NCBI GenBank assembly: GCA_012520195.1 | Contig: JAAYOS010000046.1 | Coordinates: forward strand, 1 to 34,002 | DNA length: 34,002 nucleotides | Source of the DNA: Clostridiales bacterium | GTDB taxonomy: Bacteria; Bacillota; Clostridia; Oscillospirales; JAAYOS01 | Reading direction: 5' to 3' | Shown here: one piece after another, positions 1 to 7,742 of the stretch | How positions within the stretch are numbered: the first letter of the stretch is position 1 | Layout: every line of letters begins with the position of its first letter | The notes under the pieces: model-generated | The model's input: only the letters and a program-made list of their open reading frames with translations | What the model was told of the DNA's origin: nothing | Databases searched by the model: none | Made by a program: the position numbers and the translations under genes

Positions 1-593
1 ATGTAGATAAAGCCGCAAATCGTACAGACATAAACACCGGTATTTTCAAGCATTGCGTCGCCTAATTTCTGATAGCGCCCCAACAGGGATTTCTGTATGC
101 GGGTTACCTTTTCGCTCCATACCAATGCCCTAAGCGCCCCCCTATCCTGTGCGTCAGAGGCCATGGCATTAGCGTTTGGGAATCCCTCTTCCAAATCCCT
201 TTCGACTAGCTCTACCAGTTGGCTGAAGTCCGGATTCTCAGCAGGTACCGAAGCTCTCTTAAAATAGTCAGAGAGTTCTCTAAAAAGCGCCGCTTCCTCG
301 GGCTTATACTGTTTCTCACAGCCCCGTGCAAGATTCGTGCAAAGTGCGCTCAGTTCGATGGCCGACATCTCCTTCATGTCAGAAGGTGGATTGGCTACAG
401 CAATCGGCTCGCTCTTCTTCGATAAGTCCGGTTCGCCCTGTTTCTCAAACTCACCTTTTGTTGCACCACATAGAGGGCACACCCAGTCCTCAGGCAACTG
501 CTCCCACGTTGTACCGGCAGCAATGCCTTCCTCAGGTATGCCTACAGCTTCATCATAGACGTACCCACAAACGGAACATACATATTTCGCCAC
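1..593 (-). CDS. Rubredoxin/rubrerythrin-like protein, N-terminal rubredoxin (3' end cut off)
   Basis: Absent from the ORF track because it runs off the window; read directly from a GTG start at 593 through 197 codons without a stop. The first 45 residues are a rubredoxin domain with two iron-ligand knuckles, [10 protein letters not shown] (about 6-14) and CPLCGATK (about 39-45). A helical region of about 120 residues follows ([17 protein letters not shown], then [13 protein letters not shown]), and a second knuckle, [11 protein letters not shown], sits at the window edge. The order resembles reverse rubrerythrins, which detoxify peroxide with reduced rubredoxin in anaerobes. The classical ExxH di-iron motif of rubrerythrins is not evident in the visible part, so peroxidase activity is inferred from context. 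An ideal SD, AAGGAGG, overlaps the perR stop, so it is very probably co-transcribed with and repressed by PerR. Confidence 0.8.
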   Translation of the reverse strand, partial: MAKYVCSVCGYVYDEAVGIPEEGIAAGTTWEQLPEDWVCPLCGATKGEFEKQGEPDLSKKSEPIAVANPPSDMKEMSAIELSALCTNLARGCEKQYKPEEAALFRELSDYFKRASVPAENPDFSQLVELVERDLEEGFPNANAMASDAQDRGALRALVWSEKVTRIQKSLLGRYQKLGDAMLENTGVYVCTICGFIY

Positions 594-605
594 TTTATAA
601 CCTCC

Positions 606-1034
606 TTATTTGCCTTTCCCTTTATTTTTCAGGCATCCCTTACAAATACCCTTAAAATATACACTCTTATCATTGATTTGAAAATGGTTCAAATCGCTGT
701 TTGCCAACAAATCTAAATCTATACTGAAATCATATATGGCTCCGCATGATTCGCATATGAAATGTCCATGGTCCTGGGTGTCTATATCGTATCTGGTCTC
801 ACTTTCACCTACTATGACTTTGACAAGGCCTGCCTCTACCAATAACTTCAATGTATTGTAGACAGTTGTCTTTGACAGAGTGGGGATATCCTCATGAAGG
901 GCGGTGTATATCATATCCACAGTAGGGTGACAACGGTTGTCGGTGAGATACTCCAAAACCTTCAATCGCTGAAATGACATGTTGATATTTTTTCGCTTTA
1001 GCTCCTGCTTTAGCTCATCGTATAATGGTTTCAT
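606..1034 (-). CDS. perR: PerR-type peroxide-sensing Fur family repressor
   Basis: A 142-residue Fur family DNA-binding repressor. The N-terminal winged helix (MSFQRLKVLEYL) precedes the regulatory-metal ligands: His in CHPTVDMIY, Asp in RYDID, both His of DHGHFIC, and Asp in IYDF. The last aligns with the Asp that marks PerR rather than Fur. The structural zinc site is CESC plus C-terminal CKGC. In PerR, metal-catalysed oxidation of the His ligands by peroxide releases DNA. The ORF track starts at GTG 1046, but AGGTGGTGA lies five bases before ATG 1034, so I chose that start. It is the first gene of a two-gene unit with the rubrerythrin-like protein and is preceded by a perfect PerR box, implying autoregulation. 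Confidence 0.9.
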   Translation of the reverse strand: MKPLYDELKQELKRKNINMSFQRLKVLEYLTDNRCHPTVDMIYTALHEDIPTLSKTTVYNTLKLLVEAGLVKVIVGESETRYDIDTQDHGHFICESCGAIYDFSIDLDLLANSDLNHFQINDKSVYFKGICKGCLKNKGKGK

Positions 1035-1061
1035 GAATCTCACCACCTATCCAGTACCAAT

Positions 1062-1076
1062 TTGTAATGATTACAA
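1062..1076. promoter_or_regulatory. PerR box (operator)
   Basis: TTGTAATGATTACAA is a perfect 7-1-7 palindrome and differs from the Bacillus PerR consensus TTATAATNATTATAA only by one symmetric change in each arm. It lies between the predicted perR transcription start and the perR ATG, where bound repressor would block transcription. Confidence 0.85.
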
Positions 1077-1097
1077 TGTTGTAGCCGTTGTAACTCT

Positions 1098-1126
1098 ATA
1101 ATAACATACCCTTCTCCGGATTGCAA
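1098..1126 (-). promoter_or_regulatory. Sigma-A type promoter of perR
   Basis: Read on the minus strand: TTGCAA (-35), a 17-base spacer, TATTAT (-10). Transcription would start near 1091, about 15 bases upstream of the PerR box. Confidence 0.65.
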
Positions 1127-1592
1127 GTGTAAATCGAATTTTTCCTACACTGCAAATTGCATGTTAAAGTGAAACACTTTTATCTGTCATAATGTCATTT
1201 GAAAATCTTGTGTTTTTCTCTTTCTGTCTGGGCAGTCTGGGTGATAATTACCGTATCAAATGACAAGTTTCCACACGTCTCTTGGACTTTTGTGCAGAAA
1301 TATGCGTTCTGCTGCGAATAAGCTCTAGATAACCACACATTATTTGAGCCTTACAACCTAACAATATTCAATGAGATATCTAGTTATATGCAATAAGATA
1401 TAATGCGAAAATGCGATGTGAAAATATGCGGTCAGTCGCATACTTTGCAAAGAGGAAGATACATATTATGCGAAAAATGCGCAGAAATCGAAGTAATGTG
1501 TGAACGGTGAAAAGGAAATCGACTCTTTTATGCGGTATACGTTATAGAATATACTGTGTACGATATATCACCCCGAGAGAATCCACACACAA

Positions 1593-1662
1593 CTCGAAAT
1601 TCTGCGCAGAAACCGTGATTCTACGCGCAGAGGTACACATTGCTCAAAATTCTGCGCAAAAT
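1593..1662. repeat. Pair of direct repeats carrying TTCTGCGCA
   Basis: CTCGAAATTCTGCGCAGAA (from 1593) and CTCAAAATTCTGCGCAAAA (from 1643) are near-identical 19-base copies exactly 50 bases apart. A related copy in the opposite orientation, TGCGCAGAAATCG, lies near 1478-1490, and a diverged one (TTCTACGCGCAGAG) lies between the two. Function unknown. Confidence 0.5.
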
Positions 1663-1841
1663 CGCGTCCTAGCACCCATTAAGGCACTTCTCAACAAGCA
1701 CAAGCAAGCATGCCCTGCCTTTTCCTCAACCTATTCAACACAATCCATTTCCCAGTAACCGATTTCACTGCATCATACGCCATTTGTGGGCGGTCATTTA
1801 TGCCCTTGACGTCTAGATCACGTTTCTGCGGGCTACTCGGA

Positions 1842-1910
1842 AGCTTCTCCGTTTCTGCTTGTAGTAGGAACTAACACTAAAACAGAGGAGCTCTAGCGGG
1901 CCTATTTTTT
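1842..1910 (+). terminator. Imperfect long hairpin with downstream T-run
   Basis: AGCTTCTCCGTTT (1842-1854) pairs with AAACAGAGGAGCT (1880-1892), 12 of 13 positions including one wobble, around a loop of about 25 bases. Six T follow at 1905-1910, but 12 bases after the stem, so it is not a textbook terminator. No plus-strand gene lies upstream. Confidence 0.25.
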
Positions 1911-2004
1911 CACTTCTTGTATTTCCTCTTCTTGTGTTTCATTTAATATTACAACTCTCCAACTTATCCTACACCGAAACGAAAATACGGCACATAAACT
2001 ACTG

Positions 2005-3375
2005 CTATGCATTTTCTTGGGTTCGAGTTAGGTTCTTCATCCAGTTGAAACTGTTGATTTTTACTACTGCAACGAAACACTTCAATATCTGATCACTCTG
2101 AAGGCAGGCATATACTACCCATGGCGGGGCGTCGAAAACAAACTGTGCTATAAGAGCAGAAGGGAGCACGACCCCAAAAACGAATATAGTATCATTTTTG
2201 AACACAAATCCCGTATCCCCTCCAGCCTTAACAAGACCTGCAAGTAAGGGGGCCTGATAGCATCTTCCGACCATTGCAACTGCCAATACGATCATAAATT
2301 GCTCAGCAACCACTTTTGTTTGGTCCGCAAGGTTATAGAAGGATATAAACAGGTCCTTAAGGAGAAACACCGCGGTCCCCATTATAACTCCCAATAACGC
2401 AAATATGATCTGAGATGTGTAGGAGTACTCCTTCATCTTCTCATACTCTCCAGCTCCAACAGTCTTTCCAGTGATAACACCGAGTGCTGCAGATAGTCCA
2501 ATAACGATCATATATAGCATGCTGTTCAGCATTCCTGCAATACTAACAGATGCTACTACTTCTGTACTCATGTGTCCGATAATCGCGCTCTGAGATAGCT
2601 GATTTATCGCCCAAACGATTTGACCAGCAAGAACCGGCGTCCCGTAGCGGAACAAATCACGGATAAGGCTGCTGTCATAAAGGAAGATCTCTCTTGGCTT
2701 GAACCTGAGTTTTGTATCGATGCGGAATATGTAAATGACCATCACAGCCGTCTCAACAATGCGAGATATCAATGTTGCTATTGCGGCACCTCTGACACCA
2801 AGAGCGGGAAACCCTAGCTTCCCAAAGATGAGTACATAGTTTAGAGTAATATTTGTAATGAGAGCTACGATAGAATTTATCAGTCCAATTCTCACAGACT
2901 CAACCGAACGCAAAGCGGAAATAGCCATCTGAGATATGCAGAAAAAAACATACGAGATGCATACGATCTCTAGGTAGCTTACCCCTTCCTCAATAACCAG
3001 CACATCATCGGTAAACAGACCCAATAGCTGGCGTGGAATCAAGAGAGCAATTACGGCTGACAGGGCTCCAACGGCGACACAAATCAGAGTTGTCATTGCA
3101 GAAACCTTTTTGATACTTACCGTATCCCGCCTACCCCAATAATGTGCCGAGATAATCATTGCAGCACTTGAAAGTCCTGATACAGCAAACTGTAAGAATG
3201 TCTGCAGTTGGTTTCCAACGTATACACCAGCGATTGCAAGTTCACCAAGTGTACCCACCATCAGGTTGTCAGCAAACCCGACTGCAAACGTAATGGCATT
3301 TTGCAGTGTTATTGGGATTGCCAACATGATAAGCGTCCTATAGAAGGACTTATCCCGAGTCATTAGCTTGCTCAA
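2005..3375 (-). CDS. MATE family multidrug/metabolite exporter
   Basis: 456 residues with about 12 hydrophobic segments in two similar halves, the layout of MATE (NorM/DinF-type) secondary exporters driven by Na+ or H+. Typical family stretches are IPITLQNAITFAVGFADNLMVG at the N-terminus, AGVYVGNQLQTFLQF, a second-half GTPVLAGQIVWAINQ, and a late LLAGLVKAGGDTGFVF. The start is TTG at 3375: GGAG lies eight bases upstream, while the first in-frame ATG (3363) has no SD. It stands alone, divergent from galM with 185 bp between them, so there is no context for a substrate. Family assignment is firm; the exported compound cannot be inferred. Confidence 0.9.
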   Translation of the reverse strand: MSKLMTRDKSFYRTLIMLAIPITLQNAITFAVGFADNLMVGTLGELAIAGVYVGNQLQTFLQFAVSGLSSAAMIISAHYWGRRDTVSIKKVSAMTTLICVAVGALSAVIALLIPRQLLGLFTDDVLVIEEGVSYLEIVCISYVFFCISQMAISALRSVESVRIGLINSIVALITNITLNYVLIFGKLGFPALGVRGAAIATLISRIVETAVMVIYIFRIDTKLRFKPREIFLYDSSLIRDLFRYGTPVLAGQIVWAINQLSQSAIIGHMSTEVVASVSIAGMLNSMLYMIVIGLSAALGVITGKTVGAGEYEKMKEYSYTSQIIFALLGVIMGTAVFLLKDLFISFYNLADQTKVVAEQFMIVLAVAMVGRCYQAPLLAGLVKAGGDTGFVFKNDTIFVFGVVLPSALIAQFVFDAPPWVVYACLQSDQILKCFVAVVKINSFNWMKNLTRTQENA

Positions 3376-3484
3376 TTAAACATCTCCAATTCTCTTTATT
3401 TATATATACAAGAAAATCTATATAAAGCGAGGTCAGCTTTCCAGGAACCTTCCTCGTCATAACATTAAAATAGATTAAATATGC

Positions 3485-3514
3485 TTTACATCGCGCTTTA
3501 ATCTGTAGTATATT
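3485..3514 (+). promoter_or_regulatory. Promoter of galM
   Basis: TTTACA (-35), 18-base spacer, TATATT (-10), 46 bases before the galM ATG. The gene has its own strong SD, GGGAGG. Confidence 0.55.
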
Positions 3515-3560
3515 TATATAAAAGGAAAAGCAAAGGCTTGATTTTTGGGAGGTCCAATAT

Positions 3561-4613
3561 ATGAAATGTTATAAGAAGTCATTCGGCAAATTGCCTTCGG
3601 GCGAAAAGGTACACATTTTCCACCTTGAGAACGATAACGGTGTCGTGCTCGAGCTTATCGAGTATGGAGCGATCATTCACCGTTTGATCGTACCCGACAG
3701 GAGCGGAGCCTGCGAAGACGTGGTTATGGGGCAGGATTCACTCGAGAAGTACATAAACAATCCCTCCTGCTCGGCTGCAGTTGTAGGTCGCTGTGCAAAC
3801 AGAATAGCCGATGCCACATTCTCTATTAACGGTCAGAGGTATACACTTGAGCAAAACAATGGCACAAACAACCTACATAGCGGCAGTGGAAACTATGCAA
3901 GTAAGCTGTTTAGCGGCATAATCAACGAAGAAGAGAGAGACAAAGTCAGCGTAACTTTGTACTTTAAAGATACGGGCCAAGGTGGTTTTCCAGGCAACGT
4001 TGAAAACTGGGTAACTTACTCTCTCGATAACGAAGGCACAGTCGAGATATATTATAAATCAGTCCCCGACACAGATACAGTGATTAACCTCACCAACCAC
4101 GCCTATTTCAATCTCTCGGGACATAAGTCGGGCTCTATCAAGGACCACCTATTGCAAATAAACTCGGAGTATTACCTTCCAAACGGAAAAATGGCGTTGC
4201 CAACCGGTGAGGTGCATAGGGTAGCGGGAACAGACATGGATTTCAACGAATTTCGTCTAATCGGAGAGGGCCTCAACAGCGGTGAGACACAAATTGTAAA
4301 GCACGGCGGGTATGATCATAACTATTGTCTATGCGGAAGGGGCTACCGCAAGGTAGCAGAAGTTCGCGATCCAAAGAGCGGACGCGGTATGGAGGTCTAT
4401 ACAGACATGCCTGGTATGCAGCTCTATACTGCAAATGCTGACTGGAAAAATCTCCCCGGCAAAGATGGAGCTCTTTACCACAAGTATGGAGGACTCTGCC
4501 TTGAGACGCAATTTTTCCCCAATGCCGTAAATGCCTCCCACTTCCCCTCGCCAATCTTTAGGGCTGGAGAAGTGTTTGAGTCGGTAACTGCATTTAAGTT
4601 CTACACTTATTGA
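3561..4613 (+). CDS. galM: Aldose 1-epimerase (mutarotase)
   Basis: A 350-residue cytoplasmic enzyme that interconverts alpha and beta anomers of galactose, glucose and related sugars, the entry step of the Leloir pathway. Family motifs appear in order: GRCANRIADATF (about 75-86), NNGTNNLHSG (about 98), the catalytic-His segment NLTNHAYFNLSG (about 176-187), GGYDHNYCL (about 250), and the catalytic-Glu segment ETQFFPNAVN (about 314). Full length for the family. Start ATG follows GGGAGG at good spacing. It is monocistronic, with its own promoter and a strong terminator. No galK or galT lies in the window. Confidence 0.95.
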   Translation: MKCYKKSFGKLPSGEKVHIFHLENDNGVVLELIEYGAIIHRLIVPDRSGACEDVVMGQDSLEKYINNPSCSAAVVGRCANRIADATFSINGQRYTLEQNNGTNNLHSGSGNYASKLFSGIINEEERDKVSVTLYFKDTGQGGFPGNVENWVTYSLDNEGTVEIYYKSVPDTDTVINLTNHAYFNLSGHKSGSIKDHLLQINSEYYLPNGKMALPTGEVHRVAGTDMDFNEFRLIGEGLNSGETQIVKHGGYDHNYCLCGRGYRKVAEVRDPKSGRGMEVYTDMPGMQLYTANADWKNLPGKDGALYHKYGGLCLETQFFPNAVNASHFPSPIFRAGEVFESVTAFKFYTY

Positions 4614-4650
4614 GCTCACTAGAGCAAGTAAACTACTCTGTGTAGTAGGT

Positions 4651-4706
4651 AAAAAAACAGCAACGACTCTGCTGCTTTTGAATGGGCAGGGTTGTTGCTA
4701 TTTTTT
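4651..4706. terminator. Bidirectional intrinsic terminator between galM and trhP
   Basis: AGCAACGACTCTGC (4659-4672) pairs with GCAGGGTTGTTGCT (4686-4699), 14 pairs including two wobbles. It is followed by ATTTTTT on the plus strand and, read the other way, by seven T on the minus strand. It serves both converging genes and overlaps the trhP stop codon. Confidence 0.85.
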
Positions 4707-5927
4707 ATTCTTGCGCAATATTGAATATTTAGGCACAGCAATAGGAAGCTTTAGCCTATAAAGCCTGTGCGGATGTTTCGCATCATCTGTAACGATTTCC
4801 TCAACAGTGTCAAACAGTTCTCCCACGTCGAATTCCACTGTATCACCGCGCGGAATTATCATCTCTACTACATCACCTGTATAGAAGCGGTTTTTGTGCC
4901 GTACAACGGCGTTTCCGGATTCGTCACACTGCTCGACAATCCCTACTACATCCCAGTCGCGGATGTAACTAGAATCAGCATAATGCTGCATTGGTTCAAC
5001 CGGTGTACCAAAGTAAAATCCGTCACAATATTCTCTATGGCTTACCTTACAGACCTCCTCGTACCATTTCTCATTGAAGGGGAGTCCTTTCTTTAGGTCA
5101 TCAATAGCACCACGGTAAGCCCGTGTAGTGACAGCTGCATAGTACTCGCTTTTCGCTCTTCCTTCGATCTTAAAACTGGATACACCGGCAGATGCGATCT
5201 TATCTAGGAACCGTATTGCACAGAGATCCTTAGAGTTCATTATATAAGTGCCCTCGGGGTGTTCCTCTACCTCGAAGAATTCTCCATCCCGCTTCTCCTC
5301 TCGGAGATAATACTTCCACCTGCAGGGCTGCGCACAGGCACCCCTGTTTGCGTCCCTGTCGGCCAAATAATTGGAAAGTAGACACCTACCCGAAAAGGAT
5401 ACACACATTGAGCCGTGAACAAAGCACTCAATATCTAAATCGGGAGATGTTTTTGCACGTATCTCCGCTATGTCGTCAAGACTGAGCTCTCTTGCAAGGA
5501 TGACGCGTTTTGCACCTAAATCGTACCACATACGGGCGGATTCGTAGTTTGCCACTCCGGCCTGGGTGCTCATGTGAATCTCAAGTGAGGGCGCATACCT
5601 CTTTATAATACCCATAACACCGACATCGGCCACTATCGCCGCGTCCGCACCGGAATCCTCCACAAACCGGGCAAAGTTACCTATCCGGTCTAGCTCGTTA
5701 TTTCTCGGAATGGTGTTGATAGTCACATATGCCTTTACTCCGTTCCTGTGGCAGAAATCGATAGCATCCCTTAGCCCATCACCCTCAAAATTCCCTGCGG
5801 CAACTCTCATTCCAAATTCATTTCCCGCCATATAGACCGCATCAGCTCCATATAGCACTGCCATGTTCAGCTTATCAAAATTGCCTGCAGGCGAGAGTAA
5901 TTCAATTTTTTTATTGTCAGTAAGCAT
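4698..5927 (-). CDS. trhP: Peptidase U32 family protein, likely tRNA uridine 5-hydroxylation protein TrhP
   Basis: 409 residues of the U32 family. The N-terminus ELLSPAGNFDKLNMAVLYGADAVY and the signature ECFVHGSMCVSFSGRCLLSNYL...NRGACAQPCRWKY (about 165-205) are diagnostic. The Cys residues of the latter are thought to hold an iron-sulfur cluster in relatives. E. coli YegQ (TrhP) and Bacillus YrrN/YrrO make 5-hydroxyuridine at tRNA position 34 from prephenate; no peptidase activity is implied. Bacillus yrrO lies in the same cluster as the mltG homologue yrrL, and here it directly follows mltG (72 bp gap), supporting this subfamily. The SD is weak: GGAG lies 13 bases before ATG 5927. It is the last gene of the long minus-strand run. 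Confidence 0.85.
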   Translation of the reverse strand: MLTDNKKIELLSPAGNFDKLNMAVLYGADAVYMAGNEFGMRVAAGNFEGDGLRDAIDFCHRNGVKAYVTINTIPRNNELDRIGNFARFVEDSGADAAIVADVGVMGIIKRYAPSLEIHMSTQAGVANYESARMWYDLGAKRVILARELSLDDIAEIRAKTSPDLDIECFVHGSMCVSFSGRCLLSNYLADRDANRGACAQPCRWKYYLREEKRDGEFFEVEEHPEGTYIMNSKDLCAIRFLDKIASAGVSSFKIEGRAKSEYYAAVTTRAYRGAIDDLKKGLPFNEKWYEEVCKVSHREYCDGFYFGTPVEPMQHYADSSYIRDWDVVGIVEQCDESGNAVVRHKNRFYTGDVVEMIIPRGDTVEFDVGELFDTVEEIVTDDAKHPHRLYRLKLPIAVPKYSILRKNKK

Positions 5928-5999
5928 TTATATATATCTACTCCAAAACATGAAATCTACACTAACATGAAATCTGCTCCGCTAGTGTAATACCCGATA

Positions 6000-7100
6000 C
6001 TAATTATAGACTCCCGGATTAGCATCAATAACCGCTTGGTGCTCCTCAGCTGTTCGTGAAAAGGCGTGCACACCCTCTTCGGTCAGAGCATAGAAATAGT
6101 ATTTCGTATCTGACGGGTTAAGCGCCGCCTTTATAGACGCAACACCGGGGTTGCAAATCGGCCCGGGCGGTAAACCCTCATACTTATAAGTGTTGTAGGG
6201 ATTATCGATCTTTGTGTCTTCGGTTGATAGTTTGTCCTTACGGTCGGGTAATACATACTGGATCGTCGCATCGATCTGAAGAAGCTTGAAGTTCTTGCTG
6301 TTGAGACGGTTATGGATAACGGATGATATTTCACCGCGCTCGCTGTTATTTGCAGCTTCCTTCTCAATAAGCGAAGCAATCGTCAGTATTTCTCTCATCG
6401 TATATCCCGACTCATCGATCTTCTCTCTGAGAGAGGTCGTAAGCTTCCTATTGAAGTTTGAAAGCATCTTATTTATGGCACTGACAGGGTTGTCATTTAT
6501 ATAGAAGTCATAGGTATCGGGGAAAAGGTAGCCTTCAAGCCGGTTCTTTCCTTTTGGGAGTCCCTCAAGGAATGAGTACTCGAACTCGTAGTTATCACAG
6601 ACATCCCGTAGTTTTTCATAGGTGTTTACACCGGAATCGGAAAGCCTTAACAGTATCTGCTCCACCGTAAAGCCCTCAGGTATTGTTACACTGATAACCG
6701 TGCGATAGCTTGATGTTGATCTCATCGCTGATACCAGGGCTCGATAATCCATCGTACCCTTTACCTCATAGCTCCCGGGGCTGATTTTTTCTTCAGCGTC
6801 AGCGAATTTCGAATACAACCTGAATAAGAACGTATAACGCACTAATCCCGCCTCATGAAGCTTATCGGCAATATCTGCAATATCATCATCTTCAGCGATA
6901 TCTATTGTGGCAGTAAAATCGTCCTTTGTAAGTGCGAGAACATCGTCGGCAAAGAGCCATCCTACTCCTGCAAGCAAGGCCGATATTCCGATTACTAAGA
7001 GGAAATAGATAAGAGCACTAAAGCACCCTCCCCGGCGTTGCGGCTTTGGACGCTCTGCTCTTTCAGACCGCGGCTGCGGAATCCTGCGTTGTTGAGGCAT
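6000..7100 (-). CDS. mltG: Endolytic murein transglycosylase MltG (YceG-like)
   Basis: 366 residues. A short cytoplasmic Arg/Pro-rich tail is followed by one membrane anchor (about 27-50, ALIYFLLVIGISALLAGVGWLF) and an extracytoplasmic YceG domain. Hallmarks are NRLEGYLFPDTYDF (about 187-200), the catalytic-Glu segment IASLIEKEAANNSER (about 241), LQIDATIQYVL, and LPPGPICNPGVASIKAALNP near the end. The enzyme cuts nascent glycan strands and sets their length. The ORF track start at 7133 lies inside the upstream gene; ATG 7100 has GGAGG six bases upstream and is preferred. It still overlaps the cyclo-ligase gene by 38 bp in another frame, suggesting translational coupling. Confidence 0.93.
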   Translation of the reverse strand: MPQQRRIPQPRSERAERPKPQRRGGCFSALIYFLLVIGISALLAGVGWLFADDVLALTKDDFTATIDIAEDDDIADIADKLHEAGLVRYTFLFRLYSKFADAEEKISPGSYEVKGTMDYRALVSAMRSTSSYRTVISVTIPEGFTVEQILLRLSDSGVNTYEKLRDVCDNYEFEYSFLEGLPKGKNRLEGYLFPDTYDFYINDNPVSAINKMLSNFNRKLTTSLREKIDESGYTMREILTIASLIEKEAANNSERGEISSVIHNRLNSKNFKLLQIDATIQYVLPDRKDKLSTEDTKIDNPYNTYKYEGLPPGPICNPGVASIKAALNPSDTKYYFYALTEEGVHAFSRTAEEHQAVIDANPGVYN

Positions 7101-7707
7101 CGAACCCCTCCGTTTTCTCAATAAGATAAACATTGTCCTCAGTAACTACAATATCCATTTGGATATCATACGCTCCCACCGGAACACTGTCAATAAGCGC
7201 TTTTGCTAGACATACCCCGCATTTAACTGCATTTGTTGCACTTAGGTATCTGTCATAATAGCCCGCACCCTTGCCTAGACGATTACCTCTGCGGTCGAAT
7301 GCTAGGCCGGGAACTATCGCAAAGTCTATGGCTATCGGGTCAACTATCTCTGCATCATCACGCGGCTCTGGAATCCCAAACGGTCCACTTCGATCGAGGT
7401 CTTCCAGTGAGGATATAAATCGTGCATCCATAACACCGCCCCTGTAGCATCTGGGAACACAGACCTTCTTCCCCAATTCGAGTAGCCTCTCGATAATCGG
7501 TTGAGTCTGCACTTCCTTATCTATGCTAACATAACAAAACACGATATCAGCGTTCAATAGCTGCGGTATACTAAACAGCTTATTCGCAATGACTTCGGAA
7601 GCAGAGACAAGCTCGTCTTTCTTCATCATATGGAGTTTTTCTCTTGTTTCGGCCCTTAATCCGTTTTTCTCTTTGACAAGCCTGTCGCAATCTCTCAACA
7701 AGTGCAT
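7063..7707 (-). CDS. 5-formyltetrahydrofolate cyclo-ligase
   Basis: 214 residues. The family signature PGLAFDRRGNRLGKGAGYYDRYL (about 133-155) forms the nucleotide and folate site; FCYVSIDKEVQT (about 57) and GPFGIPEP (about 108) also match. The enzyme converts 5-formyl-THF to 5,10-methenyl-THF using ATP, salvaging one-carbon folate. The N-terminus (MHLLRDCDRLVKEKNGLR) is about 10 residues longer than usual; GGAG lies eight bases before ATG 7707. The Ala/Ser/Thr-rich C-terminal tail lies in the overlap with mltG. Part of the housekeeping run. Confidence 0.9.
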   Translation of the reverse strand: MHLLRDCDRLVKEKNGLRAETREKLHMMKKDELVSASEVIANKLFSIPQLLNADIVFCYVSIDKEVQTQPIIERLLELGKKVCVPRCYRGGVMDARFISSLEDLDRSGPFGIPEPRDDAEIVDPIAIDFAIVPGLAFDRRGNRLGKGAGYYDRYLSATNAVKCGVCLAKALIDSVPVGAYDIQMDIVVTEDNVYLIEKTEGFDASTTQDSAAAV

Positions 7708-7742
7708 CTCCTTTACTCCAACTACTGCATTATCACAGGGTT

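Larger units (their letters stand above)
1127..2004. other. Long gene-free region, 0.9 kb
   Basis: No convincing gene here. The only sizeable ORF (1507-1758, plus, 83 codons) is rich in Arg, Ser and Ile with no domain and no SD, and it spans the repeated motifs. The stretch is dense in ATGCG and TGCGCA words (about 1290-1670), including a perfect palindrome TTCTGCGCAGAA at 1600-1611. A long hairpin with a downstream T-run sits at 1842-1910. It could hold an untranslated RNA or regulatory sites; nothing I recognise. Confidence 0.5.

Noticed and set aside
1200-1600. Possible degenerate DnaA boxes (GATAACCACA, GTTTCCACA, GAATCCACA)
   Set aside because: None matches TTATCCACA well, and no dnaA, dnaN or other origin-linked genes are present.
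1507-1758. 83-codon plus-strand ORF in the long gene-free region
   Set aside because: No SD, no recognisable domain, and it coincides with the repeated TTCTGCGCA motifs.
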